This document shows positions 18,703 to 27,165 of a DNA stretch of 60,050 nucleotides, in pieces (positions within the stretch are counted from its first letter, which is position 1; each line of letters starts with the position of its first letter). The translations under genes were made by a program, and so were the position numbers. Source of the stretch: Bacteroidales bacterium UBA1195 (GTDB lineage Bacteria > Bacteroidota > Bacteroidia > Bacteroidales > WCHB1-69); the NCBI GenBank assembly GCA_002309855.1, contig DBYD01000053.1, positions 16,805-76,854 of the forward strand. Direction: 5' to 3'. The notes under the pieces were generated by a model. It saw only the letters and a list, made by a program, of their open reading frames with translations, searched no databases and had not been told where the DNA came from.

Positions 18703-19755
18703 ATGGACCCACTTCAAAAAGAACAACTGCAAAACCTGCAAAGGCAGCTGGAACAGAACAGGGAGGTGGTAATCCTCATCCACCACAATCCGGACGGGGA
18801 TGCATTAGGTTCCGCCCTGGCTCTTTCGATGTATTTGGAACAATACGGACACTCCTGCGAAATCCTCTCCCCAAACGCCTTTCCCGACTTTCTGCAATGG
18901 ATGCCCGGAATAGGCAAGGTTCACCGCGCCGATCTGGAACCGGAATACTGCGCTGAAAAAGTGGTTAAGGCCGGGCTAATCTTTTGTCTGGACTTCAACC
19001 AGAGCAAGCGGGTGCAGGACCTGCAAATCCCACTGGAAAAGTCAAAAGCATTCAAGGCACTGATAGACCATCATATCGCGCCGGAAGACCAGTTCAACTT
19101 CGTCTATTCCGTCACGGATGAGACATCATCCACATGTGAACTGGTTTACCAATTCATCGCCCATTACCGGAACGACGGTGACAAGATCACCAGGGAGATG
19201 GCGGAATGTCTCTATGCCGGCATCATGACCGACACCGGAAGCTTCAGCTACAGCTGCGACAATCCCTCCACCCACGAGACGGCCGGAAAACTCATTGCCA
19301 TGCAAATCAACGGGGAGCGCATACACCGCAACATCTACGACACCTATTCCGAAAACAGGGTGAGGCTGTTAGGATTCAGCCTGAGCGAAAGGCTGCACGT
19401 CCTGCCGGAATACGCGACCTCCTACATATATCTGACCAAAGAGGACCTGAAACGCTTCAACTACAGGCAAGGGGACACCGAAGGCATTGTGAACTACGGC
19501 CTTTCGATGAAGCCGGTGCGCTTCACCGCCTTCTTTTCGGAACGTGACGGACGAATCCGCATCTCCTTCCGTTCCAAAGGGGATTTTGATGTCAATGTAT
19601 TTGCGAGGGCGCACTTTAACGGCGGAGGCCACAAGAATGCCGCCGGAGGGGAATCGTTCGACTCCATGGAGGAGACAATAAGACGCTTTCTGGAGGCACT
19701 GCCCAAATATCCGAACAAACTTTGTCCGCTATGCGCCGGAGCATACGCCTTCTGA
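18703..19755 (+). CDS. nrnA: DHH/DHHA1 phosphoesterase (NrnA-like nano-RNase/pAp phosphatase)
   Basis: 350 aa from the ATG at 18703; earlier in-frame starts overlap the WG gene. The DHH domain has HHNPDGDALGS (residues 27-37) and LIDHHI near residue 125. The DHHA1 domain ends with GGGHKNAAGG near residue 308. The family degrades oligoribonucleotides of 2-5 nt and dephosphorylates 3'-phosphoadenosine 5'-phosphate with Mn2+ in the cytoplasm. The 3' end overlaps the following FKBP gene by 25 nt, so the two are translationally linked. Confidence 0.88.
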   Translation: MDPLQKEQLQNLQRQLEQNREVVILIHHNPDGDALGSALALSMYLEQYGHSCEILSPNAFPDFLQWMPGIGKVHRADLEPEYCAEKVVKAGLIFCLDFNQSKRVQDLQIPLEKSKAFKALIDHHIAPEDQFNFVYSVTDETSSTCELVYQFIAHYRNDGDKITREMAECLYAGIMTDTGSFSYSCDNPSTHETAGKLIAMQINGERIHRNIYDTYSENRVRLLGFSLSERLHVLPEYATSYIYLTKEDLKRFNYRQGDTEGIVNYGLSMKPVRFTAFFSERDGRIRISFRSKGDFDVNVFARAHFNGGGHKNAAGGESFDSMEETIRRFLEALPKYPNKLCPLCAGAYAF

Positions 19756-20252
19756 TTCCGCTTGCCATGCTGCTTGCCTGCGGATGCCGGCAATCCCGCA
19801 ATGAAGCTACAACTTCCGACGGGACACCGCCTGACGAAGAGTATCTGGTTGGTGTAAACCGCGACATTGTCCGTAATGAGGCAACCGACATACGCCTGCT
19901 GATCAACAGGTATGGTTGGAACATGCAGTGCGACCCGGCAGGATACTATTATGAGATACTTGATGAGGGGCATGGCAGTCTCCTGAAAAAGGGGGATGAC
20001 GTGGTGCTGCGCTGCCATATCACTCTAATGGACGGAACAACAGTGTTCGATTCCGGAAAGGATGGAACCAAAGACCTTGTCATCGGTCGTTCGGACGAAC
20101 CGGTCGGCCTGCAGGAGGCGCTGCAGCAGATGAGGCACGGAGCCAAAGCCCGGCTTATCCTGCCTTCACACCTTGCATACGGCAGCATCGGGGACGGAGC
20201 GGGCATACCAGGATTCGCCACTTTGGTATATTATATAGAAGTTATTAAATAA
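19731..20252 (+). CDS. FKBP-type peptidyl-prolyl isomerase lipoprotein (GldI-like)
   Basis: The ATG at 19731 gives a lipoprotein signal peptide with lipobox LLAC and 173 aa. The C-terminal half is an FKBP domain: KKGDDVVLRCHITLMDGT, then VGLQEALQQMRHGAKARLILP and AYGSIGDG, ending TLVYYIEVIK. It would be a periplasm-facing prolyl isomerase anchored by lipid. It resembles GldI of the Bacteroidota. The gene starts inside nrnA, which decides the start and suggests coupling. Confidence 0.85.
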   Translation: MRRSIRLLIPLAMLLACGCRQSRNEATTSDGTPPDEEYLVGVNRDIVRNEATDIRLLINRYGWNMQCDPAGYYYEILDEGHGSLLKKGDDVVLRCHITLMDGTTVFDSGKDGTKDLVIGRSDEPVGLQEALQQMRHGAKARLILPSHLAYGSIGDGAGIPGFATLVYYIEVIK

Positions 20253-20336
20253 CAATATATTACTATTTAACATACAAACAGACTGACTCCCCGAAATAAA
20301 TCCGTCAGGAAGCGGCTTCCATATTGCAATTTTGAC

Positions 20337-20344
20337 TACTTTTG
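20337..20344 (+). promoter_or_regulatory. Bacteroidetes -7 promoter box (TACTTTTG)
   Basis: TACTTTTGC lies 42 nt upstream of the FKBP gene at 20387. The surrounding AATTTTGACTACTTTTGC recurs almost exactly before the GNAT gene at 32443-32459, suggesting a shared strong promoter. Confidence 0.55.
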
Positions 20345-20386
20345 CAAATCATTTTTGAATAATCATTACATTAATTAAATTACAAC

Positions 20387-21253
20387 ATGAAAAGGTTTTT
20401 CATCATCACAATGGCCCTTTGCGGCCTTACAGTCTTGGGCTCCTCATGCAAGGAGAAACGACTCAAGGATTTCCAGCAGACCGAAGATGGACTGTATTAC
20501 AAATTCATCGCACAAAACACGGAGGCACGCGCCGCCAACAACGGCGACTTTCTGTTCATGACCCTCTCCTACCGCACGGACAACGACTCCATTATCTTCA
20601 ACGAACAGGAGGTTGTGGACATGATGCGCGAACGGATATATCCGGGCGACCTTTATGATGCATACCGGCTGATGCACGAAGGTGACGAGGCGGTTTTCGC
20701 CTTCAAGGCGGATTCTTTCATGCTTAAATCCGGCGTACCGGAACTGCCTACCTTCATCAATGACACCACAATGCTTTACTTTACTGTCAGGATGAACAAA
20801 ATCCGCAGTGAGGTGGAGATTGATTCAGAAAAAACCGAAGAGATCAAAAAATATATGGCTGACCACAACCTGACGGCGGAACCGACCGAATCCGGCCTTT
20901 ATTTCATCGAAACCCAAGCCGGAAAAGGCAAGGAACTGGTGAATGGAGACTCCGTCAGCATCCGCTACACCTTCCGTCTGGCCAATGACAGCATCTTCGA
21001 CTCCTCTGAAAAGGCAGGAGGACAACCTCTCTATTGTCTGGTCGGACAGATGTTCCCCGGACTCAACGAAGGGCTCTGCAAAATGAAGCGCGGCAGCAAG
21101 GCGACCCTGATTATGCCATACAAGATCGCATTCGGCGCACAAAGCCGTTATGTGCCAGTGCCGCCCTTCTCCACCATCGTGGCGGACATTGAGGTGCTGC
21201 CGAACATTGTACGTCCGCAACCGGCTCCGGCTCCGGCACCTGTTATTGAATAA
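20387..21253 (+). CDS. FKBP-type peptidyl-prolyl isomerase lipoprotein, paralogue 1
   Basis: 288 aa with a lipoprotein signal (lipobox LGSSC). The N-terminal half is a degenerate FKBP-like domain (FQQTEDGLYYKFIAQN…MHEGDEAVFAF) and the C-terminal half a more typical one (VNGDSVSIRYTFRLANDSIFD…GLCKMKRGSKATLIMPY). It ends in a proline-alanine tail (QPAPAPAPVIE). It is a tandem paralogue of the next gene, with the same two-domain order, so a local duplication is likely. Predicted envelope folding factor. Catalytic pocket residues are partly replaced, so isomerase activity is uncertain. Confidence 0.82.
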   Translation: MKRFFIITMALCGLTVLGSSCKEKRLKDFQQTEDGLYYKFIAQNTEARAANNGDFLFMTLSYRTDNDSIIFNEQEVVDMMRERIYPGDLYDAYRLMHEGDEAVFAFKADSFMLKSGVPELPTFINDTTMLYFTVRMNKIRSEVEIDSEKTEEIKKYMADHNLTAEPTESGLYFIETQAGKGKELVNGDSVSIRYTFRLANDSIFDSSEKAGGQPLYCLVGQMFPGLNEGLCKMKRGSKATLIMPYKIAFGAQSRYVPVPPFSTIVADIEVLPNIVRPQPAPAPAPVIE

Positions 21254-21272
21254 CACCTAATCTTCCATAACA

Positions 21273-22112
21273 ATGAAAAAGCTTCAAATCGCCGTTATAG
21301 GCCTGGCCGCACTGGTCATGACCGCATGCAACGACTACAAAGGTTTCAAGAAGACAGAAAACGGTCTGCGCTACCGTTTCCATATCCAGAACGAAGATGC
21401 GCAAAAGGCGCAAGTCGGGGACGTACTTTCCCTTTCACTGGAATTCCGCACCGATGGGGATTCCGTGTTGCAAATCTACCCTGAAATCCAGACCATGCTT
21501 CAGGCACCGAAATTCCAGGGGGACATCTTTGAGGGGCTGCAGATGATGCACGAAGGGGACTCAGCCACCTTCATCATCCCTGCCAAAGAATACTTCACCA
21601 CCTACAACTACGGACAGGTGCCTGATTTTGTCACGGAGAAAAGCATGCTTTTCGTCACCGCCTGCATCCATTCCATCCAATCCTTTGAGGAATACCGCAC
21701 CATACAAATGCAGGAGATGCAGGGGAAAGAGAAGGAACTTATCACCCAATACCTGCAGGAACACGACATCACCGTCGAGCCGACCGCATCCGGACTCTAT
21801 TACATTGAGACCAAAGCAGGAAAGGGTGCCAATCCGACCAAAGGGAGCAAATGCACGGTGCATTATCGCGGCACACTCTTTGACGGCACGCAGTTCGACG
21901 CCTCCTACGACCGCAATGAGCCACTTACCTTTGAATTGGGCGTGGGACAGGTCATTGCCGGCTGGGACGAAGGCATTGCCCTGATGAAAAAGGGCGGCAA
22001 GGCCACGCTGGTGATTCCATCCGCCATCGGCTACGGCGAACGTGGCGCCGGGGATATGATTCCACCATTCACCCCGCTGGTTTTCGATGTGGAACTGTTA
22101 GATTTCAAATAA
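21273..22112 (+). CDS. FKBP-type peptidyl-prolyl isomerase lipoprotein, paralogue 2
   Basis: 279 aa with lipobox MTAC. A degenerate N-terminal FKBP-like domain (FKKTENGLRYRFHIQN) is followed by a well-conserved FKBP domain with VHYRGTLFDGTQFDASYDR, VIAGWDEGIALMKKGGKATLVIP and YGERGAGDMIPPFTPLVFDVELL. This is the best candidate for an active prolyl isomerase among the three neighbours. It lies 19 nt after its paralogue and is followed at once by a rho-independent terminator that ends the unit. Confidence 0.9.
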   Translation: MKKLQIAVIGLAALVMTACNDYKGFKKTENGLRYRFHIQNEDAQKAQVGDVLSLSLEFRTDGDSVLQIYPEIQTMLQAPKFQGDIFEGLQMMHEGDSATFIIPAKEYFTTYNYGQVPDFVTEKSMLFVTACIHSIQSFEEYRTIQMQEMQGKEKELITQYLQEHDITVEPTASGLYYIETKAGKGANPTKGSKCTVHYRGTLFDGTQFDASYDRNEPLTFELGVGQVIAGWDEGIALMKKGGKATLVIPSAIGYGERGAGDMIPPFTPLVFDVELLDFK

Positions 22113-22115
22113 CCT

Positions 22116-22147
22116 GAAAAAAGGCTGCCGTCCGGCAGCCTTTTTTA
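22116..22147 (+). terminator. Rho-independent terminator after FKBP genes
   Basis: AAGGCTGCC-GTCC-GGCAGCCTT forms a 9-bp stem followed by a T-run, directly after the FKBP stop codon. The A-run before the stem could also serve transcripts coming from the right. Confidence 0.9.
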
Positions 22148-22180
22148 TTGCATCTGCACGCCGTTTTTGGAGCGGAACCG

Positions 22181-23413
22181 TCAGCGAATGTCCTTCACCA
22201 GACGGACTGAACATCCGTAATAGCGGTATGACACGCCTTTTGCAATGTAAATTGTAGATGGAAGGAGCGTACTTTCGTTAAAATACAGAACAAACGCAAG
22301 ATCTTTTCCGTTAAGATTTCCAGACTCCCCCATGTAGGCGTTATATCTATAGCGGCTGATAGTCCAATATCTTCCCTCCGAATTGACCGAGATGGCGACG
22401 GAACCCTGCCGGCGTCCGGCAGCAGGCAGAAAAACACAACCCTCCGCTTCACAAAACAGCCAATCACTATCATTCAGGCAATTGTCCTCATACAAGCAAC
22501 CTTTTTCCCTGTTAGGGTTCTGAAAGACAAATTCTCCCCGCCATTCATCAGGAAATATAACCAGTCCGTTCACCCCATTCACTTTGGCCTTGGCATAACG
22601 GAAATCGGTAATTGTGCTGCGCTCTTCCAACAAATAATTCCATTCGATGGAAGTCAGGGTACGCCACGTGCCTGCCCTCTCCATCTGCTCCGTCAATGGA
22701 TTATAGATGGCATTGTTCACGCCCCAATCATATCTGGTTCCTGCCGCCGCATTCTCATTCTCTTCAGAAGGGCCATATCCGGTTCTGCTGCCGTCATTGA
22801 TTTCATAACTGCTTGACCAGGGCTGATAATGCAGATGGTCGGTGTTGTTTTCGTCATGCCAGCCACTGGTGGTCCAACCGAACAGGTCAATCCAACCTTC
22901 GTATGCCGAATCAATCAGGCAATTGTCAGAACCCGGAACATTACCGCCCATAATGCCGCCATCACCCACATAATCATACTGATGTTCTGCAAATCGCCAT
23001 GTGTTTGAAATGGCCATATACTGCAGGTTGCCTGGAGAAAACTGCACCCGTCTGCCCTGCTCACCAACTGTAAAACCATACTCCGCAGGTTTTCCGTTAA
23101 CCCTGACAACGCAAGTGGCGGAAAACGAACCCGCACGAACCGTCACCTTGCAGGAGCCGCTACTGATGGCTGTCAGCAGTCCATTCCCATCCACCGCAGC
23201 CACACGTGAATTGCTGGAACTCCATTTCACATCCTGCGGAGCCTTTTCAGGAAGCACCTCCACACCTAACTGATATTTGTCACCTACAAAAAGTGTCAGA
23301 GTATTCGGTTTTATCACAACATTCTCCACCTCCTTCCTGCAGCCGGAAAGCAACGGTATCAGACACAATGAAAAAACAACCAACACTGTTTGAAAGCTAT
23401 ACCTGATTTTCAT
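22181..23413 (-). CDS. Big2-domain lipoprotein with FSPGNLQY domain, copy A
   Basis: 410 aa with lipobox LLSGC. Residues about 35-105 form a bacterial Ig-like Big2 domain (LTLFVGDKYQLGVEVLPEKA…VAAVDGNGLLTAISSGSCKV). The rest is a domain common in secreted Bacteroidales proteins: VQFSPGNLQY, NTWRFAEHQYDYVGD, WIDLFGWTTSGWHD and VFLPAAGRR. Probably surface or periplasmic; no enzyme function is known to me. It is the second gene of a tandem pair with its paralogue, 20 nt downstream of it. Confidence 0.82.
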   Translation of the reverse strand: MKIRYSFQTVLVVFSLCLIPLLSGCRKEVENVVIKPNTLTLFVGDKYQLGVEVLPEKAPQDVKWSSSNSRVAAVDGNGLLTAISSGSCKVTVRAGSFSATCVVRVNGKPAEYGFTVGEQGRRVQFSPGNLQYMAISNTWRFAEHQYDYVGDGGIMGGNVPGSDNCLIDSAYEGWIDLFGWTTSGWHDENNTDHLHYQPWSSSYEINDGSRTGYGPSEENENAAAGTRYDWGVNNAIYNPLTEQMERAGTWRTLTSIEWNYLLEERSTITDFRYAKAKVNGVNGLVIFPDEWRGEFVFQNPNREKGCLYEDNCLNDSDWLFCEAEGCVFLPAAGRRQGSVAISVNSEGRYWTISRYRYNAYMGESGNLNGKDLAFVLYFNESTLLPSTIYIAKGVSYRYYGCSVRLVKDIR

Positions 23414-23433
23414 GGAATATTATAATTTAATGG

Positions 23434-24630
23434 TTAAGGAAGCATTTTCACCAGCCGGACAGTTGCCTTTTCGTAACTGTATCTTCCATCGGGACCGCAG
23501 AACATCATATAAACCAAAGAATTCTTTTCCGGGACAACGGTTGAGGTCCAATAATCCCCCTGACGCTTTTTCCAATAAGTGTACCAAGTCTGCCCTGCCA
23601 ACCCATACGCCAATGCTCCCGTATATGGGAGAAAGACACAGCCTTCAGCCTCACACAACATCCATTCGTTATCATTCAGAACGTTTTTTTGGAATTCACC
23701 GGTAGTGAGATTGGGATCCTTAAAGATATGAATGTCCAAATCCCAGTCATCCGGAAAATAGACAAAACCGCTCACACCATGAACCACTGCCCGGGAAAAA
23801 CGCACACCGGAGGCGGTTGTCCTAAAAAATGTGAGGTAATCCCGTTCACGTGATGTCAGCAGGCGCCAAGTACCGGCAGAGTCCGTTTTTCCTGTTTGGG
23901 GATTATAGATGGGATTGTAAACTCCCCAATCATAACGGGCACTGCTGCCGGTCAGATTCGCATCCGGCATTAAGGCGGAAGGGCCAAATCCATAATACAG
24001 GTTTCCGGACTGGTTCGAAATCTCCTCATAGTTGTAGTCCCACGGACGATAATAAAGGTTAAGGGAATCCCGTTCGTCATGCCAGCCGCTGGTGGCCCAG
24101 CTGAACTGGTCAATCCAACCATCATAAAATTGGGAAACCTGCAGATTGTCAGAGCCAGGGACATTTCCCTCCATCGATCCGCCGTCCCCTATGACATCAT
24201 AGGGATGTTCCGCAAATCGCCATGTGTTGCTGCTGGCCCTATACTGCAGGTTGCCTGGGGAAAACTGAACCTTGTCTCCATTGGCATTCACCGTGAAAAA
24301 GTGTTCTGCCTTTTTTCGTACCACTATTATCTGGCAGGCGGCAGAGGAGGCGCCGGCATATAGCTTGACATTACATACTCCAAAGTGCAACGCCGTCACA
24401 ACACCGTTTTCGTCCACCGACACCACATTGGGATTTGTGGAAAACCATTCCACCTCCTGCTTTGACCTTTTGGGTTGGACATCAGCTTTCAATTGGTATC
24501 GGTCGCCCACTGCCAATACAACTGAAGTGGGGGCAACCGTAAGAGACTCCTCTTTTTTGCATCCTGTAAAAACCATCGCACAAACGAGCAGCAGGATTGC
24601 CAAACCTGACAGGAAATCTGTTTTTTTCAT
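23434..24630 (-). CDS. Big2-domain lipoprotein with FSPGNLQY domain, copy B
   Basis: 398 aa with lipobox VFTGC, the same architecture as copy A: a Big2 domain (VVLAVGDRYQLKADVQPKRS…VVSVDENGVVTALHFGVC), then VQFSPGNLQY, NTWRFAEHPYDVIGD, WIDQFSWATSGWHD and VFLPYTGALAYG. The two copies have clearly diverged, so the duplication is not recent. Function unknown; location is predicted in the envelope. Confidence 0.82.
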   Translation of the reverse strand: MKKTDFLSGLAILLLVCAMVFTGCKKEESLTVAPTSVVLAVGDRYQLKADVQPKRSKQEVEWFSTNPNVVSVDENGVVTALHFGVCNVKLYAGASSAACQIIVVRKKAEHFFTVNANGDKVQFSPGNLQYRASSNTWRFAEHPYDVIGDGGSMEGNVPGSDNLQVSQFYDGWIDQFSWATSGWHDERDSLNLYYRPWDYNYEEISNQSGNLYYGFGPSALMPDANLTGSSARYDWGVYNPIYNPQTGKTDSAGTWRLLTSRERDYLTFFRTTASGVRFSRAVVHGVSGFVYFPDDWDLDIHIFKDPNLTTGEFQKNVLNDNEWMLCEAEGCVFLPYTGALAYGLAGQTWYTYWKKRQGDYWTSTVVPEKNSLVYMMFCGPDGRYSYEKATVRLVKMLP

Positions 24631-24722
24631 GTCAACGAATCTTAATATTCAACAATTGTAAAACGTTTATAACCCACATAATATTACAGTGTACAATTTT
24701 TTTTTTCATATATCAGCACAAA

Positions 24723-26501
24723 TTACCGGCCGCGTTCGGACATCACCTCCTGCACCAGCCTGCACACCATCTGCTTAAGTTCCGCAATAAACTGGGCTGC
24801 CTCATATTTCCGGTGTTCAATGTCGCGCAGCTTTTTCTCCCAGATGCCGGTCAGCTCAGCACTTTTCAGCAGTTCGTCATGTATGAGTCCAATAAGCTCC
24901 ACACCGGTCTGTGTGGGCTGGAGGCTTTTCCGCTCCTTACGGATATACTGCCGCTTGAAAAGGGTCTCTATTATGGCCGCCCTGGTTGAAGGACGGCCTA
25001 TCCCGTTTTCCTTCAGCGCCTCGCGCAGTGTTTCGTCCTCCACAAGCTTGCCGGCTGTCTCCATGGCACGCAGGAGCGTGGCTTCGGTATATGGTTTGGG
25101 CGGCGTAGTCTGTTTCCCTGCCAACTGCGGACGGTGCGGGCCGCTCTCCCCCTTTACGAACTGCGGGAGCAATTTGGCCTCCTCATCCGTTTCTCCCTCA
25201 GATGGTTCATTCTTCGTCTGCGCATAAAGCTCGCGCCAACCCGGTTGGAGCAGCTGCTTGCCTGTCGTCTTGAAGGCGACGGACTCCACCTTGCCCAGCA
25301 CCGTGGTGGTGGCAAACTGGCAGTCAGGGTAGAAAACCGCAATAAAACGGCGGCAGACCTCGTCATAGACAACCGACTCCTGCGCACCCAGTTGGCGTGC
25401 GGCGACACCGGTGGGAATGATGGCATGGTGGTCGGTCACCTTGCTGCTGTCGAACACCTTTTTGCTTTTCGGCAGCTTTTTACCGCGCAAAGGTGCCGTC
25501 AGAGCGGCATAGGCTGTCAGGCCGCCCAGAATCTGCGGGCACTTCGGGTAGATGTCATCGCTAAGATATGTGGTGTCCACCCTCGGATAGGTGGTCAGCT
25601 TTTTCTCGTACAATCCCTGGATTAGCTGGAGGGTCTGCTCGGCGGAAAAGCCGTACTTACGGTTGCATTCCACCTGCAGGGAGGTCAGGTCGAAGAGCCG
25701 TGGCGGTGCCTCCGTCCCCTTTTTCACCGACACGTCTGTCACCACAAATGGCTTTCCCGTCACAGACTGCAACGCCTCCTGCCCCGCCTCCTGCAACGGA
25801 TATCTCCCCTGTGTTGCGGTAAATGTAGTTTCGCGGTATACGGTTGAAAGCACCCAATATGTCTCAGGCTTGAAATCCTTTATTTCCTGATAGCGTTTCA
25901 CTATCAGCGCGAGCGTAGGTGTCTGCACCCGCCCGATGGAAAGCACCTGCCTGTTTTGTCCGTACTTTAGCGTGTAGAGGCGTGTGGCATTCATTCCGAG
26001 CAGCCAGTCTCCGATTGCACGGGCAAGCCCCGCCTCATAAAGCGGCTGGTATTCCGACTGGTCCTTCAATGTTCGGAAACCCTCACGGATAGCCTCCTCC
26101 GTCAGGGAGGAGACCCAAAGACGCTGGACCGGACAGGTGACCCCAGCCTTCTGCATCACCCAACGCTGGATCAGCTCCCCCTCCTGGCCTGCATCCCCGC
26201 AATTGACCACGCGCTCAGCCTTCTGCATCAGCCCTTCAATAATATGGAACTGCTTTTCTATCGACTGGCTGTCTATCAACTTGATTCCGAAGCGGGCGGG
26301 CAGCATCGGCAGGCGGCTCAAAGCCCACGGTTTCCACAATGGGGTGTAGTCGTGGGGCTCCTTCAGAGTGCAAAGGTGGCCGAAAGTCCATGTAACCTGA
26401 TATCCGTTCCCTTCAAGGTATCCGTCATGCGACCGGTCCGCGCCAAGCACATGGGCGATTTCACGTGCAACACTCGGTTTTTCCGCAATACAGACAATCA
26501 T
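24723..26501 (-). CDS. topB: DNA topoisomerase III (type IA)
   Basis: TopB cuts one DNA strand through a tyrosine link and decatenates DNA. The TOPRIM domain begins IVCIAEKPSVAREIA, with the acidic motif NCGDAGQEGELIQRW. The catalytic tyrosine is in TTYPRVDTTYLS (Y305). GIGRPSTRAAIIETL and the RKEGK-type strand (RKERKSLQPTQTGVELI) follow. At 592 aa it is shorter than the 650-700 aa usual for Bacteroidota and ends soon after the core, with no zinc-finger tail visible. Confidence 0.95.
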   Translation of the reverse strand: MIVCIAEKPSVAREIAHVLGADRSHDGYLEGNGYQVTWTFGHLCTLKEPHDYTPLWKPWALSRLPMLPARFGIKLIDSQSIEKQFHIIEGLMQKAERVVNCGDAGQEGELIQRWVMQKAGVTCPVQRLWVSSLTEEAIREGFRTLKDQSEYQPLYEAGLARAIGDWLLGMNATRLYTLKYGQNRQVLSIGRVQTPTLALIVKRYQEIKDFKPETYWVLSTVYRETTFTATQGRYPLQEAGQEALQSVTGKPFVVTDVSVKKGTEAPPRLFDLTSLQVECNRKYGFSAEQTLQLIQGLYEKKLTTYPRVDTTYLSDDIYPKCPQILGGLTAYAALTAPLRGKKLPKSKKVFDSSKVTDHHAIIPTGVAARQLGAQESVVYDEVCRRFIAVFYPDCQFATTTVLGKVESVAFKTTGKQLLQPGWRELYAQTKNEPSEGETDEEAKLLPQFVKGESGPHRPQLAGKQTTPPKPYTEATLLRAMETAGKLVEDETLREALKENGIGRPSTRAAIIETLFKRQYIRKERKSLQPTQTGVELIGLIHDELLKSAELTGIWEKKLRDIEHRKYEAAQFIAELKQMVCRLVQEVMSERGR

Positions 26502-26509
26502 GTTTGGAA

Positions 26510-26552
26510 AAAATTAAAAAAAATGCAGGGACACATTGCTGTATCCCTGCAT
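26510..26552 (-). terminator. Rho-independent terminator of iorAB
   Basis: On the minus strand ATGCAGGGA and TCCCTGCAT form a 9-bp stem around a 12-nt loop, followed by an eleven-base T-rich run. It lies between the iorB stop and the topB start, so it ends the iorA-iorB transcript. Confidence 0.85.
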
Positions 26553-26568
26553 AAATGTGTAATCCGGA

Positions 26569-27135
26569 TTATTTTGCAGCCTCAAACCCGGCATGGATGG
26601 CATTCAGGTTGGCTTCAACCACAGCCTCGCCCTTACGGTCGAAAATGTGGTGTATGGCCGCCTCCAGCTTCTCCATGGCAATGCCAAGATATGGGACCGC
26701 CGCACCAAGCAGGACCATATTGGAACGTGCGTTCACCTTTTTTGCCACTTCGTTGGAATTGAAGACCACCCTGTTCTTGATCTTACCTATCTCAGCCATC
26801 ACCTTATCCATGTCAGGATAGTTCTTAATGTTGACGAAAGGTTCCGAATTGGTTATCACGCAGCCATCCTCGGAGAGGAACGGCAGATAGCGGAGCGCCT
26901 CCATCGGCTCGGAAGAGAGAATGATGTCGGCCTTCCCTTCGGGAATCACATCCGCGAAAATGGGCTTGTCGGAAAGGCGGAGGTGGGAGAAAACCGAACC
27001 GCCGCGCTGCGACATGCCATGGATTTCGGACTGTTTAAGATACAAGTTCTCGTTCAATGCCGCATCGGAAATGATTTTTGCCACGGAGACGATTCCGTCG
27101 CCACCGACACCGCACAGTATGATATCTTTCTTCAT
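26569..27135 (-). CDS. iorB: Indolepyruvate:ferredoxin oxidoreductase, beta subunit
   Basis: 188 aa, the gamma/beta domain of 2-oxoacid:acceptor oxidoreductases (ILCGVGGDGIVSVAKI; QSEIHGMSQRGGSVFSHLR). With IorA it oxidatively decarboxylates arylpyruvates from aromatic amino acids to aryl-acetyl-CoA and reduces ferredoxin, an oxygen-sensitive reaction of anaerobes. It lies 30 nt after iorA, and a strong terminator follows. Confidence 0.93.
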   Translation of the reverse strand: MKKDIILCGVGGDGIVSVAKIISDAALNENLYLKQSEIHGMSQRGGSVFSHLRLSDKPIFADVIPEGKADIILSSEPMEALRYLPFLSEDGCVITNSEPFVNIKNYPDMDKVMAEIGKIKNRVVFNSNEVAKKVNARSNMVLLGAAVPYLGIAMEKLEAAIHHIFDRKGEAVVEANLNAIHAGFEAAK

Positions 27136-27165
27136 GTTGTTATCTCCTATTGATTAATGACTGCA